DNA of 64,000 nt from Rhodanobacter sp. MP7CTX1 (GTDB lineage Bacteria; Pseudomonadota; Gammaproteobacteria; Xanthomonadales; Rhodanobacteraceae): assembly GCF_014205795.1 (NCBI RefSeq), contig NZ_JACHCN010000013.1, positions 1 through 64,000 of the forward strand. Reading direction: 5' to 3'. Below, piece after piece: positions 16,971 to 25,413 of this stretch (within the stretch, counting starts at the first letter, position 1; every line of letters begins with the position of its first letter). Below the pieces are notes generated by a model. The model had not been told where the DNA came from. It was given only the letters and a program-made list of their open reading frames with translations, and did not search any database. The translations under genes and the position numbers were made by a program.

Positions 16971-18059
16971 TTACTGTTCGTCTTCGACGAACAGCACGCG
17001 GCGGGTCATACCGCAGGTGAGGTCGTAGGAGATCGTGCCGGACTGCGCGGCGATCAGCTCCACTGGCAGCTGCGGCCCCCACAGAGTCACTCGATCACCG
17101 ACCTTTGCGTGTGGCGCTTCGCGCAGGTCGAGCGTGATCAGATCCATCGAGACGCGGCCGATCAGCGGCACGCGCTGGTCGCCGACCAGCACCGGCGTGC
17201 CGGCTGCGGCGCTGCGTGGATAGCCGTCGCCGTAGCCCACCGCCGCCACGCCTACCGGCATGTCTTCGGGACAGGTCCAGGTACCGTTGTAGCCGATGCG
17301 CTCGCCGCGCTTGATCGGGTTGATCGCGATCAGGCAGGTGCTCAGCGTCATCGCTGGACGAAAACCGAAATCCGCGCCGGTCTTGCCATCCACCACCGAC
17401 AATCCATACAGCAAACCCCCGGTGCGTACCCAGTCGGCGCGCGCATCGGGCCAGCCCAACACGGCGGCGGAATTGGACAGCGAGCGCGGCCCGCGCAGGT
17501 CACGTGTGGCTTCGGCGAAGCGAGCGATCTGCAGCGGCGTCTGCGTGCCATCGAATATTTCGGAATCGGAAAAATGCGTGAGCAGTCCGATCTCCGGATC
17601 GATGCCGGGCATCGCCGCGAGTTGTGCATGCACTCCGGCCACTTGTTCGGGCGCGAAGCCGAGTCGATGCATGCCGCTGTCGACCTTCAGCCACACGCGC
17701 AAACGACCGCGGGTCGATGGGGTCTGTGCCAGCCATTGCAGTTGCGTTTCGTGATGGATCGCCGCATCCAGCTGCAGCCGCTGCATCTCGGAAATATCGC
17801 GGGCACTATCGGGGCCCGACAGCACCACGATGCGCTGCTGGTGTCCTGCCGCGCGCAGGCGCAGGCCATCACCGAGCGCCGCCACCGCAAACGCATCGGC
17901 CTCGCGATCCAGCGCGCGCGCGACCCGTTCCAACCCGTGCCCGTAGGCGTCGGCCTTGACCACGGCCATCACCTTTGCGGGCGCGGCAAGCGCCTTGATG
18001 CGCGCCAGGTTGTGACGCAGCGCGCCCAGATGGACGGTGGCGACGGTGGTACGACTCAT
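16971..18059 (-). CDS. alr: Alanine racemase
   Basis: 362 residues, a PLP enzyme making D-alanine for peptidoglycan. The PLP lysine is in AVVKADAYGHG, and the catalytic Tyr region is RIGYNGTW. RVSMDLITLDL and VTLWG near the C-terminus are family hallmarks. It follows dnaB by 46 bp, the arrangement seen in other gammaproteobacteria. Confidence 0.96.
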   Translation of the reverse strand: MSRTTVATVHLGALRHNLARIKALAAPAKVMAVVKADAYGHGLERVARALDREADAFAVAALGDGLRLRAAGHQQRIVVLSGPDSARDISEMQRLQLDAAIHHETQLQWLAQTPSTRGRLRVWLKVDSGMHRLGFAPEQVAGVHAQLAAMPGIDPEIGLLTHFSDSEIFDGTQTPLQIARFAEATRDLRGPRSLSNSAAVLGWPDARADWVRTGGLLYGLSVVDGKTGADFGFRPAMTLSTCLIAINPIKRGERIGYNGTWTCPEDMPVGVAAVGYGDGYPRSAAAGTPVLVGDQRVPLIGRVSMDLITLDLREAPHAKVGDRVTLWGPQLPVELIAAQSGTISYDLTCGMTRRVLFVEDEQ

Positions 18060-18105
18060 CGTGAACGGGGCATCGGCAGAGTGGCTTCCTGACGCTCGCC
18101 GGGCA

Positions 18106-19500
18106 TCAATCGAACGACCCGGAGAACGAGTCCGGGGCGTAGTTCTCGAACTTCGTGTAGTGGCCCAGGAAGGTCAGCTTGCACGTGTCGGTGGGACCGT
18201 TACGCTGCTTGCCGATGATGATCTCGGCAATGCCCTTGTCCGGCGATTCCTTGTTGTAGTACTCGTCGCGGTAGATGAACATGATGACGTCGGCGTCTTG
18301 CTCGATCGCGCCGGATTCGCGCAGATCGGACATCATCGGGCGCTTGTCGGCGCGCTGCTCGAGCGAGCGGTTCAACTGTGACAGGGCGATCACGGGCACG
18401 TTCAACTCCTTGGCGAGGCCCTTGAGTGAACGCGAAATTTCTGAAATTTCGGTGGCGCGATTCTCTTTGTTTCCGGGCACCTGCATCAACTGCAGATAGT
18501 CGATCACGATCAGGCCCAGCCCGCCGTGTTCGCGATGCAATCGTCGCGAGCGCGAACGCAGCTCCACCGGCGACAGGCTGGGCGTGTCGTCGATGAAGAT
18601 CTTTGCATCCGACAGGATCGAGATTGCATTGGAGACGCGCGGCCAGTCTTCTTCCTGCAGGTCGCCGTTACGCAGGTGCTGCTGGTGGATACGTCCGACC
18701 GAGGAGATCAGGCGGAACGCCAGCTGCGAGGCGGACATTTCCATCGAGAACACCACCACCGCCTTCTTGCTGCGCAGCGCAGCGGTCTCGGCAATGTTCA
18801 GCGCAAACGCGGTCTTGCCCATCGACGGGCGTGCCGCCACGATGATCAGGTCCGACGGCTGCAGGCCGGAAGTAAGGTTGTCCAGATCGGTGAAGCCGGT
18901 GGTGATGCCGGTAAGCTGGCCGCGATTTTCATAGCGCTCGCTGAGCAGACGGAAAGCATCCTTCACCGCCTCGCGCATGGAGACGGAATCCTTCTTGCCG
19001 CGCGTACCGGATTCGGCGATGTGGAACACGCGCTGCTCGGCGCTTTCCAGCACCTCCTGCACGCTCTTGCCTTCCGGGCGATAGCCGTCCTCGGTGATCG
19101 AGGTACCCGCGTCGATGAGCTGACGCAGCACCGACTTCTCGCGCACGATGTCGGCATAGGCGACGATATTCGCGGCGCTCGGCGTGCTGTTGGCCAGCTC
19201 GATGAGATAACCGGCACCGCCGACCATCTCGGCCAGGCCATTGCTCTCGAACCAGTCGCCCAGGGTCACCGCATCGCACGGCATGCCCTTGTTCGCCAGT
19301 TCGTTGATCGCGCGCCAGATCAGTCGGTGATCCTTGCGGTAGAAGTCCAGCTCGGCCAGCTTGTCGGCGACCTTGTCCAGCGCGTCCGGTGCCAGCATCA
19401 GACCGCCAAGCACCGCCTGTTCACCGTCGATGGAGTGCGGCGGCACCCGCAGCGCCTCGATGGCGGAAGATGACGATTTGCGCTCAGGCACGAAGGACAT
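18106..19500 (-). CDS. dnaB: Replicative DNA helicase DnaB
   Basis: 464 residues. The N-terminal primase/DnaC-interacting domain (PHSIDGEQAVLGGLML) is followed by the RecA-like helicase domain with Walker A ARPSMGKTAFAL, VVFSMEMS and the IVIDYLQLM Walker B. No intein. A Shine-Dalgarno (GAGG) lies 7 bases before the ATG in a duplicated 12-bp segment. Two DnaA-box-like sites lie about 120-150 bp upstream. Confidence 0.97.
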   Translation of the reverse strand: MSFVPERKSSSSAIEALRVPPHSIDGEQAVLGGLMLAPDALDKVADKLAELDFYRKDHRLIWRAINELANKGMPCDAVTLGDWFESNGLAEMVGGAGYLIELANSTPSAANIVAYADIVREKSVLRQLIDAGTSITEDGYRPEGKSVQEVLESAEQRVFHIAESGTRGKKDSVSMREAVKDAFRLLSERYENRGQLTGITTGFTDLDNLTSGLQPSDLIIVAARPSMGKTAFALNIAETAALRSKKAVVVFSMEMSASQLAFRLISSVGRIHQQHLRNGDLQEEDWPRVSNAISILSDAKIFIDDTPSLSPVELRSRSRRLHREHGGLGLIVIDYLQLMQVPGNKENRATEISEISRSLKGLAKELNVPVIALSQLNRSLEQRADKRPMMSDLRESGAIEQDADVIMFIYRDEYYNKESPDKGIAEIIIGKQRNGPTDTCKLTFLGHYTKFENYAPDSFSGSFD

Positions 19501-19504
19501 TGAC

Positions 19505-19531
19505 TTACCTCACGGAGGATTACCTCACGGA
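19505..19531 (-). repeat. 12-bp direct repeat carrying the dnaB ribosome binding site
   Basis: TTACCTCACGGA on the plus strand at 19505-19516 and again at 19520-19531. On the coding strand each copy reads TCCGTGAGGTAA, so there are two GAGG Shine-Dalgarno cores 15 bases apart. Only the proximal one is well spaced to the ATG. Confidence 0.7.
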
Positions 19532-19617
19532 AAAACGGGCACCCGCCGACATATCTCGAATGGGAGCACTGACGATCATCATACGCGGCAGCGTCTCAGC
19601 CGCCGAGACAATAACTC

Positions 19618-19647
19618 TGTGGATAACCTGTGCGTTGCTGTGGATAG
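19618..19647 (+). promoter_or_regulatory. Two DnaA-box-like sites upstream of dnaB
   Basis: TGTGGATAA (19618-19626) is the exact inverse of the DnaA consensus TTATCCACA. TGTGGATAG (19639-19647) differs at one base. They are in the same orientation, 21 bp apart (two helical turns), between rplI and dnaB. They could link dnaB expression to DnaA. Two boxes without an AT-rich unwinding region do not make an origin. Confidence 0.5.
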
Positions 19648-19710
19648 AACGCGGGTTGTCGGCACGCTGGCGACTTTGTCGATGGCGCGGCTGTCGGTAG
19701 GCCGAGCGCC

Positions 19711-19740
19711 AAAACAGACGGGCGCCCGAAGGCGCCCGTC
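19711..19740 (-). terminator. rplI terminator with UUCG loop
   Basis: On the minus strand GACGGGCGCC-TTCG-GGCGCCCGTC followed by TGTTTT, about 25 bases after the rplI stop. A perfect 10-bp stem closed by C(UUCG)G, the extra-stable tetraloop. It separates the rpsF-rpsR-rplI unit from dnaB. Confidence 0.85.
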
Positions 19741-19764
19741 CATGACCAGCATCTTGCGTGTAGC

Positions 19765-20223
19765 TTACTTGTCGCTCTTGTCGCCGACCACGATCACCTT
19801 GACGGTGGTGTGCACGTCGGCGTGCAGGTGGATTGCCACGTCGAACTCGCCGGTGTGGCGAAGCGGGCCTTCGCCCAGAATCACTTCACCCTTGTTGACG
19901 GTGTGACCAACCGCGGCCAGGGCCTCGGCGATGTCGCGCGGGCCAACCGAACCGAACAGCTTGCCTTCAGCACTGGCATGCGCGGCGATTGTCACCGACG
20001 CATCGGCCAGCTTGGCCTTGCGCTCTTCGGCGTCGGCCAGCTGGGTGTTGGCCTTGGCTTCGTATTCGGCGCGACGCTGTTCGAACGCAGCCAGATTGGC
20101 GGCATTGACGCGTACGGCCTTGCCCTGCGGCAAGAGGAAATTACGACCATAACCGGGCTTCACGACGACCTTGTCGCCGAGCGTGCCGAGGTTGCGGACT
20201 TTCTGCAGAAGAATGAGTTCCAT
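19765..20223 (-). CDS. rplI: Ribosomal protein L9
   Basis: 152 residues, the normal two-domain L9: the N-terminal rRNA-binding domain ([34 protein letters not shown]), a long connecting helix ([20 protein letters not shown]) and a C-terminal domain. It limits ribosome slippage. Third gene of the S6-S18-L9 cluster, with a strong terminator behind it. Confidence 0.97.
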   Translation of the reverse strand: MELILLQKVRNLGTLGDKVVVKPGYGRNFLLPQGKAVRVNAANLAAFEQRRAEYEAKANTQLADAEERKAKLADASVTIAAHASAEGKLFGSVGPRDIAEALAAVGHTVNKGEVILGEGPLRHTGEFDVAIHLHADVHTTVKVIVVGDKSDK

Positions 20224-20357
20224 GATGCTTCCTTTTCGTTAGCGCCGGTGTGGCCCGACGCAGCCAGAGGACGGTTGTCCGAAGGATGTCTGAAGTCAGA
20301 CCCGACCGAGGTCGGGCGCAACAGCTGACCGCAACACAAGGTTGCGGTCAGTCACGA

Positions 20358-20588
20358 TCAGACGTCGTGGTTATCGGTGTACGGCAGCAACGACAGGAAG
20401 CGTGCGCGCTTGATCGCGGTGGCCAGCTGACGCTGATAGCGCGCCTTGGTGCCCGTGATGCGGCTCGGCACGATCTTGCCGTTCTCGGTGACGTACTGAC
20501 GCAGCGTGTTGAGATCCTTGTAGTCGATCTCTTTGACGTCTTCGGCAGTGAAGCGGCAGAACTTGCGGCGGCGGAAAAACTTGGACAT
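20358..20588 (-). CDS. rpsR: Ribosomal protein S18
   Basis: 76 residues with the typical [20 protein letters not shown] start and [20 protein letters not shown] core. It pairs with S6 on the 30S platform. 14 bp after rpsF. About 134 bp separate it from rplI, in which I see no gene. Confidence 0.97.
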   Translation of the reverse strand: MSKFFRRRKFCRFTAEDVKEIDYKDLNTLRQYVTENGKIVPSRITGTKARYQRQLATAIKRARFLSLLPYTDNHDV

Positions 20589-20602
20589 GGTCTGGATTCC
20601 TA

Positions 20603-21034
20603 TCAGTCGTCGCTGTCGCGATCATTGTCGCGGTCATCGCGGTCACGGCCGCGGCCTTCGCCTTCACCATCGTCATCACGGCGACGGGTGGACTTGGCGT
20701 CATCCTTTTCCTTGCTCTTCAGGATGAAGGACGGCTCGATATCGGCTTCGTCACGACGCACAACCAGGTGACGCAGCACGGCATCGTTGAAGCGGAAACC
20801 CGACTCCAGCTCGTTCAGCGCGTTCTGGCTCACTTCGATGTTGAGCAGCACGTAATGTGCCTTGGCCAGATTGACGATCGGATAGGCCAGCTGACGACGG
20901 CCCCAGTCTTCCAGACGATGGATCTTGCCGCCGTCGGTCTCGATCAGCGCTTTGTAGCGCTCGATCATCGCCGGGACCTGTTCACTCTGGTCAGGGTGGA
21001 CCAGAAACACAACTTCGTAATGACGCAGGGTCAT
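20603..21034 (-). CDS. rpsF: Ribosomal protein S6 with Asp/Arg-rich tail
   Basis: 143 residues. The S6 core ([35 protein letters not shown]) ends around residue 105. The last 35 or so residues are a low-complexity run of Asp and Arg with some Gly and Glu, ending DSDD. In enterobacteria S6 carries a shorter acidic tail extended with Glu by RimK; this tail is mixed-charge and ends in Asp. First gene of rpsF-rpsR-rplI. Confidence 0.95.
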   Translation of the reverse strand: MTLRHYEVVFLVHPDQSEQVPAMIERYKALIETDGGKIHRLEDWGRRQLAYPIVNLAKAHYVLLNIEVSQNALNELESGFRFNDAVLRHLVVRRDEADIEPSFILKSKEKDDAKSTRRRDDDGEGEGRGRDRDDRDNDRDSDD

Positions 21035-21076
21035 CTTGGGGTTAGCTCCTTGTGGATGCGGCCTTGCGGCCTCGCA

Positions 21077-21099
21077 GCCTCCCGCTGGTGCGGTGAGGC
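21077..21099 (-). promoter_or_regulatory. Candidate S6:S18 autoregulatory hairpin in the rpsF leader
   Basis: On the minus strand GCCTCACCGCACCAGCGG followed by GAGGC folds as GCCTC/GAGGC outside CCG/CGG, about 45 bases before the rpsF ATG. Leaders of rpsF in many bacteria carry a hairpin with a conserved CCG that binds the S6-S18 dimer, mimicking 16S rRNA. The match to that motif is suggestive only. Confidence 0.4.
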
Positions 21100-21139
21100 A
21101 AGTACCTACCCACGCCTATGCGGCGCAGACAGAAGCGGA

Positions 21140-21169
21140 ATAGTACGTTACTTGCGGATCGTCGCGCAA
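21140..21169 (-). promoter_or_regulatory. Possible rpsF promoter
   Basis: On the minus strand TTGCGC (plus 21164-21169) and TACTAT (plus 21140-21145) with an 18-bp spacer, about 105 bases before the rpsF ATG. This places the candidate hairpin within the leader. Matches to consensus are partial. Confidence 0.4.
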
Positions 21170-21184
21170 GTCGTTGATGGATAA

Positions 21185-21290
21185 AGGGGCGAGGGACGAG
21201 TAGCGAGGGCGCCAAAACCGAGCGACTTTGCCTGGCCGGGGGTCAAAGCTCGTCGTGAGGCATGACTCGTCGCCCTCGCTACTCGCCCCT
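21185..21290. repeat. Family F inverted pair
   Basis: AGGGGCGAGGGACGAGTAGC through GAGGGCGCC (21185-21212) and inverse CGCCCTCGCTACTCGCCCCT (21271-21290). It lies between the rpsF promoter and the stop of the A-type carrier gene, both on the minus strand. Confidence 0.85.
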
Positions 21291-21306
21291 AACCCGTGCC
21301 CCTACA

Positions 21307-21633
21307 TCAGCTGACAGTAAAGCTCTCGCCGCAGCCGCATTCGCCGGTGGCGTTCGGGTTGTGAAACACGAAGCTGGCGTTGAGGCCCTGCCGCTGAAAA
21401 TCGATCACGGTGCCCTGCACCAGCGCCAGGCTCTTGTCATTGACGATCAAAGGCAGACCGTCCACCTGCACCAGCTGGTCGCCATCCTCCATCGCCTCGG
21501 CCAGATCCACCACGTAGGCGAAACCCGAACAACCGGTGCGCTTGACGCCAAACCGCACGCCAGCGGCCGCCGGCGTGCTGGCCAGGAAATGGCGCATGCG
21601 TTCGCTGGCAGCGGGAGTGATGGTGATGTTCAT
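21307..21633 (-). CDS. A-type Fe-S cluster carrier (IscA/SufA/ErpA-like)
   Basis: 108 residues from the ATG at 21633; the frame extends 13 codons upstream. The three conserved cysteines of the family are in TGCSGFAY and the C-terminal GECGCGESF. The opening ITITPAASERMRHFLAS fits. Such proteins deliver Fe-S clusters to apoproteins. No isc or suf genes adjoin it, so which paralogue it is cannot be decided from this window. Confidence 0.88.
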   Translation of the reverse strand: MNITITPAASERMRHFLASTPAAAGVRFGVKRTGCSGFAYVVDLAEAMEDGDQLVQVDGLPLIVNDKSLALVQGTVIDFQRQGLNASFVFHNPNATGECGCGESFTVS

Positions 21634-21821
21634 GCGGGCGTAGCCAACCTTAGACGGTGATGCGGAATGCAATGCTCCGGAAACGCGCAGCCCGGGCAGC
21701 AGCTACATTATCATGGCGGTTTGTTCGTGCGTGCCAAGAGCGGCGCGCCACTTCATCGAGCTTCATATTCATCAACGACAACTAGCGCCGATATGTGGCG
21801 CTTTGGCAGGAGTTTCAATTC

Positions 21822-23237
21822 ATGGCAGTGGTCAGCCCGGCGGTATGCAGTGTGAAGCAGGCTTTATCCGGCGCGATCGAGGCCGGCAGCGCAGTGACGG
21901 TGCGCGGCTGGGTCCGCACCCGACGCGACTCCAAAGCCGGCCTGTCGTTCGTCAACGTGACTGACGGCTCCTGCTTCGACCCGATCCAGGCGGTGGTACC
22001 GGCTACGCTCAGCAACTATGAGAACGAGGTGAAACACCTCACCGCCGGCGCCGGCGTGATTATCAGCGGTACCCTGGTGCCGTCGCAGGGCAAGGGCCAG
22101 AGTTTCGAGCTGCAGGCCGCCGAGGTGATCGTCACGGGCCTGATCGACGACCCGGAAACCTACCCGATCCAGCCAAAGCAGCACTCCATGGAATTCCTGC
22201 GCGAGGTCGCCCATTTGCGCCCGCGCACCAACCTGTTCGGCGCAGTAACCCGCGTGCGCCACACCATGATGATGGCGATCCATCGCCATCTCACCGAACA
22301 GGGCTTTTTCTGGATCAATACGCCGATCATCACCACCTCGGACGCGGAAGGCGCCGGCGACATGTTTCGCCTGTCCACGCTGGATCTGGCGAACCTGCCG
22401 CGCGACGACAAAGGCAAGATCGACTTCCGCAAAGACTTCTTCGGCCGCGAGGCGTTCCTCACTGTATCCGGCCAGCTCAATCTCGAGGCGTACTGCCTGG
22501 CCATGAGCAAGGTCTACACCTTCGGGCCCACGTTCCGCGCCGAAAACTCCAATACGCCACGTCATCTGGCCGAGTTCTGGATGATCGAACCGGAAATCGC
22601 GTTCGCCGATCTGGCCGCCGACGCCGATTGCGCGGAGGCGTTCCTCAAGGCGATCTTCAAGGCCGTGCTGGACGAGCGCGCAGACGACATGGCGTTCTTC
22701 GCCGAACGCGTGCAAGCGGATGCCATCAGCCGTCTGGAAGCATTCATCAGGGAGCCGTTCGAGCGCATCGACTACACGGATGCGATCACGATCTTGCAGA
22801 AGTCCGGCCAGAAGTTCGAATTCCCGGTGGCGTGGGGCGTCGATCTGCAGACTGAACACGAGCGTTACCTCGCTGAGAAACATATCGGCCGTCCCGTGGT
22901 CGTAATGAACTACCCGGAGCAGATCAAGGCGTTCTACATGCGTTTGAACGATGACGAGAAGACCGTCGCCGCGATGGACGTGCTGGCGCCTGGCATCGGG
23001 GAGATCATCGGTGGCGCGCAACGCGAGGAGCGACTGGACTACCTCGATCGCCGCATGGCCAAGTTCGGCCTCGATACCGCGACCTATGGCTGGTACCGCG
23101 ACCTGCGCCGTTATGGCACGGTGCCGCATGCCGGTTTCGGCCTCGGCTTCGAGCGCCTGCTGGTCTACGTCTGCGGGTTGTCCAACATCCGCGACGCCAT
23201 CCCCTACCCGCGTGCGGCCGGTACGGCCGAATTCTGA
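21822..23237 (+). CDS. asnS: Asparaginyl-tRNA synthetase
   Basis: 471 residues from an ATG with an AGGAG Shine-Dalgarno. The N-terminal OB-fold anticodon-binding domain ([20 protein letters not shown]) precedes the class II catalytic core ([15 protein letters not shown]; the C-terminal [20 protein letters not shown] is motif 3). The Asn-type residues and total length separate it from aspS and lysS. It lies 8 bases from the next annotated in-frame start, so readthrough into the lipoprotein gene is possible. Confidence 0.96.
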   Translation: MAVVSPAVCSVKQALSGAIEAGSAVTVRGWVRTRRDSKAGLSFVNVTDGSCFDPIQAVVPATLSNYENEVKHLTAGAGVIISGTLVPSQGKGQSFELQAAEVIVTGLIDDPETYPIQPKQHSMEFLREVAHLRPRTNLFGAVTRVRHTMMMAIHRHLTEQGFFWINTPIITTSDAEGAGDMFRLSTLDLANLPRDDKGKIDFRKDFFGREAFLTVSGQLNLEAYCLAMSKVYTFGPTFRAENSNTPRHLAEFWMIEPEIAFADLAADADCAEAFLKAIFKAVLDERADDMAFFAERVQADAISRLEAFIREPFERIDYTDAITILQKSGQKFEFPVAWGVDLQTEHERYLAEKHIGRPVVVMNYPEQIKAFYMRLNDDEKTVAAMDVLAPGIGEIIGGAQREERLDYLDRRMAKFGLDTATYGWYRDLRRYGTVPHAGFGLGFERLLVYVCGLSNIRDAIPYPRAAGTAEF

Positions 23238-23251
23238 GCACTTTGCCCGCA

Positions 23252-24148
23252 ATGACGTATCGACTTCCTGTCTTCGCCGCCGTGCTGGCCTGCACTGTTT
23301 TGCTGGGTGGCTGCCACAGCGTGAAAGCGCTGATTCCGCCGACTCTGCTGCCACCAGCGGAAGACACTGCTGCCGCTCTGAAACTGGCCAAGCAGCAGCT
23401 GCAACAGGCTTCGCCCTGCTGCAGCAGCTTTGCGGATTTCTCTTACCAGAACATGCTTCCATGGCAGCCGCAGAAGTTCACGCTGGGCAGCGGCAGCATG
23501 GTCGCCAACCTCAACAACGCGCACAGCTACTTCCTCGCGTTCCGCCTGCCGGACAACGCAAAACTGCCTTACCGGATCGCGTTGAAATCGGAATTGAATG
23601 GTCGCTGGCTACACTCCAGTTACCTGTTCGCGCCGACCATTGTGCTGCTCGATGCCGGCTTCCAGCCGATCGGTACCAACGACATCAACCTGTGCGAACA
23701 CATGGGCTGGGGCAATGAAACCACCGGCGCGTTCGGCAGCGTCGAGGTCAGCAATGACAAGGCGCATTACGTGCTGGTCTACAGCTCGGCGGCGCAACAG
23801 TCGGGAAAGACTTATTGGGAACAATCGCCCACCGCGTTTTCCACCACCGCATCTACTCCGACAACAGTCCAGTTGGACAACACCGCCAGCTTCAGCGTGC
23901 CGCACGGACCGGACGGTACGATCTGGGTCGGCATGATGAACAAGACCTACGCCAAAGCCGTGGACAACGCGATCTGCAAAAAGCCCGCGCCAGGCGATGG
24001 TGTACTCAATACTCTGCGCGCCACGCTGCCCACCCCCTGGAGCAGCACCAGCAGCAGCGGTGGCAGCGGCAGCGGCAACAACAGCAACAACAGCAACAAC
24101 ACAGACACCGATACCAGCAACAAGACCGGCAGCAACAATATCCAATGA
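23252..24148 (+). CDS. MalM-like periplasmic lipoprotein
   Basis: 298 residues. The signal peptide ends in the lipobox LLGGC, predicting a lipid-anchored protein. The middle region (QASPCCSSFADFSYQ, then SYLFAPTIVLLDAGFQPIG) resembles the MalM family (maltose operon periplasmic protein), whose function is unknown. The last 45 or so residues are low-complexity Ser/Gly/Asn/Thr. No maltose genes are nearby. Its TGA overlaps the ATG of the next gene. Confidence 0.55.
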   Translation: MTYRLPVFAAVLACTVLLGGCHSVKALIPPTLLPPAEDTAAALKLAKQQLQQASPCCSSFADFSYQNMLPWQPQKFTLGSGSMVANLNNAHSYFLAFRLPDNAKLPYRIALKSELNGRWLHSSYLFAPTIVLLDAGFQPIGTNDINLCEHMGWGNETTGAFGSVEVSNDKAHYVLVYSSAAQQSGKTYWEQSPTAFSTTASTPTTVQLDNTASFSVPHGPDGTIWVGMMNKTYAKAVDNAICKKPAPGDGVLNTLRATLPTPWSSTSSSGGSGSGNNSNNSNNTDTDTSNKTGSNNIQ

Positions 24149-24459
24149 TCATCCTGTATCTCGCGTTGCTGGTCGCCGGCGGCAGCCTGTTTGTGCTGTC
24201 TTACGTGGCGCAATTTCGCATCGCTGCGTTGATGCGCAGTCGCTATCCGCAGCACTGGAAGGTCGTTGCCGAACCGGAACACGGCAAGGCAAGCGCATTC
24301 CGCACCTGGGTTCGCATGCAGCATGTGTTGCGCTCACCTGCGCTACCAGCGCTGGAGGATGCGACCATCGACGGCTGGCAACGCATCTGGCGCTACAGCC
24401 CCTGGCTGGGCTGGGTATGCTGGCTGGCGGCACTCGCGATGCGCTTGCTGCTGCACTGA
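24145..24459 (+). CDS. Small inner-membrane protein, UspB-like topology
   Basis: 104 residues, start fixed by an ATGA overlap with the lipoprotein gene. One hydrophobic helix at the N-terminus (IILYLALLVAGGSLFVLSYV), a basic/aromatic middle and a second helix at the extreme C-terminus (WLGWVCWLAALAMRLLL). This resembles universal stress protein B in size and layout, but I see no convincing sequence match. Function unknown; probably cotranscribed with the lipoprotein gene. Confidence 0.65.
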   Translation: MIILYLALLVAGGSLFVLSYVAQFRIAALMRSRYPQHWKVVAEPEHGKASAFRTWVRMQHVLRSPALPALEDATIDGWQRIWRYSPWLGWVCWLAALAMRLLLH

Positions 24460-24477
24460 CCACGAAGGAGTTTCTGC

Positions 24478-25269
24478 ATGCAACTGAATCTGAGCGGGCG
24501 TCATGCCCTGGTGTGCGGCGCATCCCAAGGCATCGGTCGTGCCAGCGCAATCGAGCTGGCCGAACTGGGCGCCAATGTCACGCTGCTGGCGCGCTCCGGC
24601 GACGCGCTGCGGGCAGTCGCCGAGACTCTGCCGCGACCCTACGCCGGTCAGCGGCACGACTGGCGCAGCGTCGACATGCTGGATACGGCGGGCCTGCATG
24701 CGGCAGCCACCGATATCGCCGCCACCCAGTCAGTGCACATCCTCATCAACAACACCGGCGGCCCGCCCGGCGGCCCCGCGCATACGGCCACGCCGGACGC
24801 TTTCGAAACGGCGTTCCGTCAGCATCTGCTGGGCAACCAGACACTGCTGCAGGCGTTGTTGCCAGGCATGCGTGCCAGTGGTTACGGGCGCATCGTCAAC
24901 GTGATCTCCACGTCGGTGAAAGAGCCGATCGTCGGGCTTGGTGTCTCCAATACCGTACGCGCCGCGGTCGCCGGCTGGGCCAAGACCCTGGCCGGCGAAC
25001 TGGCTGCGGACGGCATCACCGTCAACAACGTGCTGCCCGGCTACACCCGCACCAACCGCCTTGATGGGTTGCTGGCCACACAGTCCAAGGCCAGCGGCCG
25101 CAGCGAGGATGAAGTCGCGCAGGGCCTGATGGCCACGATTCCGGCACACCGTTTCGGTGAGGCCAGCGAAATCGCGGCAGTGATCGCGTTTCTGTGTACG
25201 CCTGCTGCGGCTTACGTCAACGGCGTCAGCATTGCGGTGGATGGCGGTCGCACCCGTGCGCTGAGCTGA
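24478..25269 (+). CDS. Short-chain dehydrogenase/reductase
   Basis: 263 residues, preceded by AAGGAG. The Rossmann motif GASQGIGRA, NNTGGP, and SGYGRIVNVIS are present. The catalytic Tyr-Lys position reads SNTVRAAVAGWAKT, with no YxxxK in register, so the usual catalytic Tyr and Lys seem to be missing, as in some SDR groups of the 3-oxoacyl reductase-like class. It precedes the semialdehyde dehydrogenase gene, as SDR genes do in some 3-hydroxyanthranilate clusters. Substrate unknown. Confidence 0.75.
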   Translation: MQLNLSGRHALVCGASQGIGRASAIELAELGANVTLLARSGDALRAVAETLPRPYAGQRHDWRSVDMLDTAGLHAAATDIAATQSVHILINNTGGPPGGPAHTATPDAFETAFRQHLLGNQTLLQALLPGMRASGYGRIVNVISTSVKEPIVGLGVSNTVRAAVAGWAKTLAGELAADGITVNNVLPGYTRTNRLDGLLATQSKASGRSEDEVAQGLMATIPAHRFGEASEIAAVIAFLCTPAAAYVNGVSIAVDGGRTRALS

Positions 25270-25274
25270 TGTAG

Positions 25275-25382
25275 AGCGAGGGACGAGAGGCGAGTCGCGA
25301 GGGCGCCAAAACCGATCTGTGCGTGAAAACGATGTTGCGCCCTCGCTACTCGCCTCTCGTCCCTCGCTCTTCGTCCCTCGCC
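25275..25382. repeat. Family F inverted pair
   Basis: AGCGAGGGACGAGAGGCGAG through GAGGGCGCCAAAACCGATC (25275-25317) and inverse GCGCCCTCGCTACTCGCCTC through CCCTCGCTC (25337-25369), with an extra TCGTCCCTCGCC copy to 25382. It lies between two same-strand genes, so it would sit inside any SDR-ALDH cotranscript. Confidence 0.85.
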
Positions 25383-25413
25383 TTTGTGACACGCTGGTTT
25401 TAAGCTTGCCCTG

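Noticed and set aside
19618..19647. Replication origin near dnaB
   Set aside because: Only two DnaA boxes, no AT-rich unwinding region and no dnaA, dnaN or gyrB nearby.
21864..23462. 532-codon minus-strand frame opposite asnS
   Set aside because: Shadow frame; asnS has clear class II motifs and a Shine-Dalgarno.
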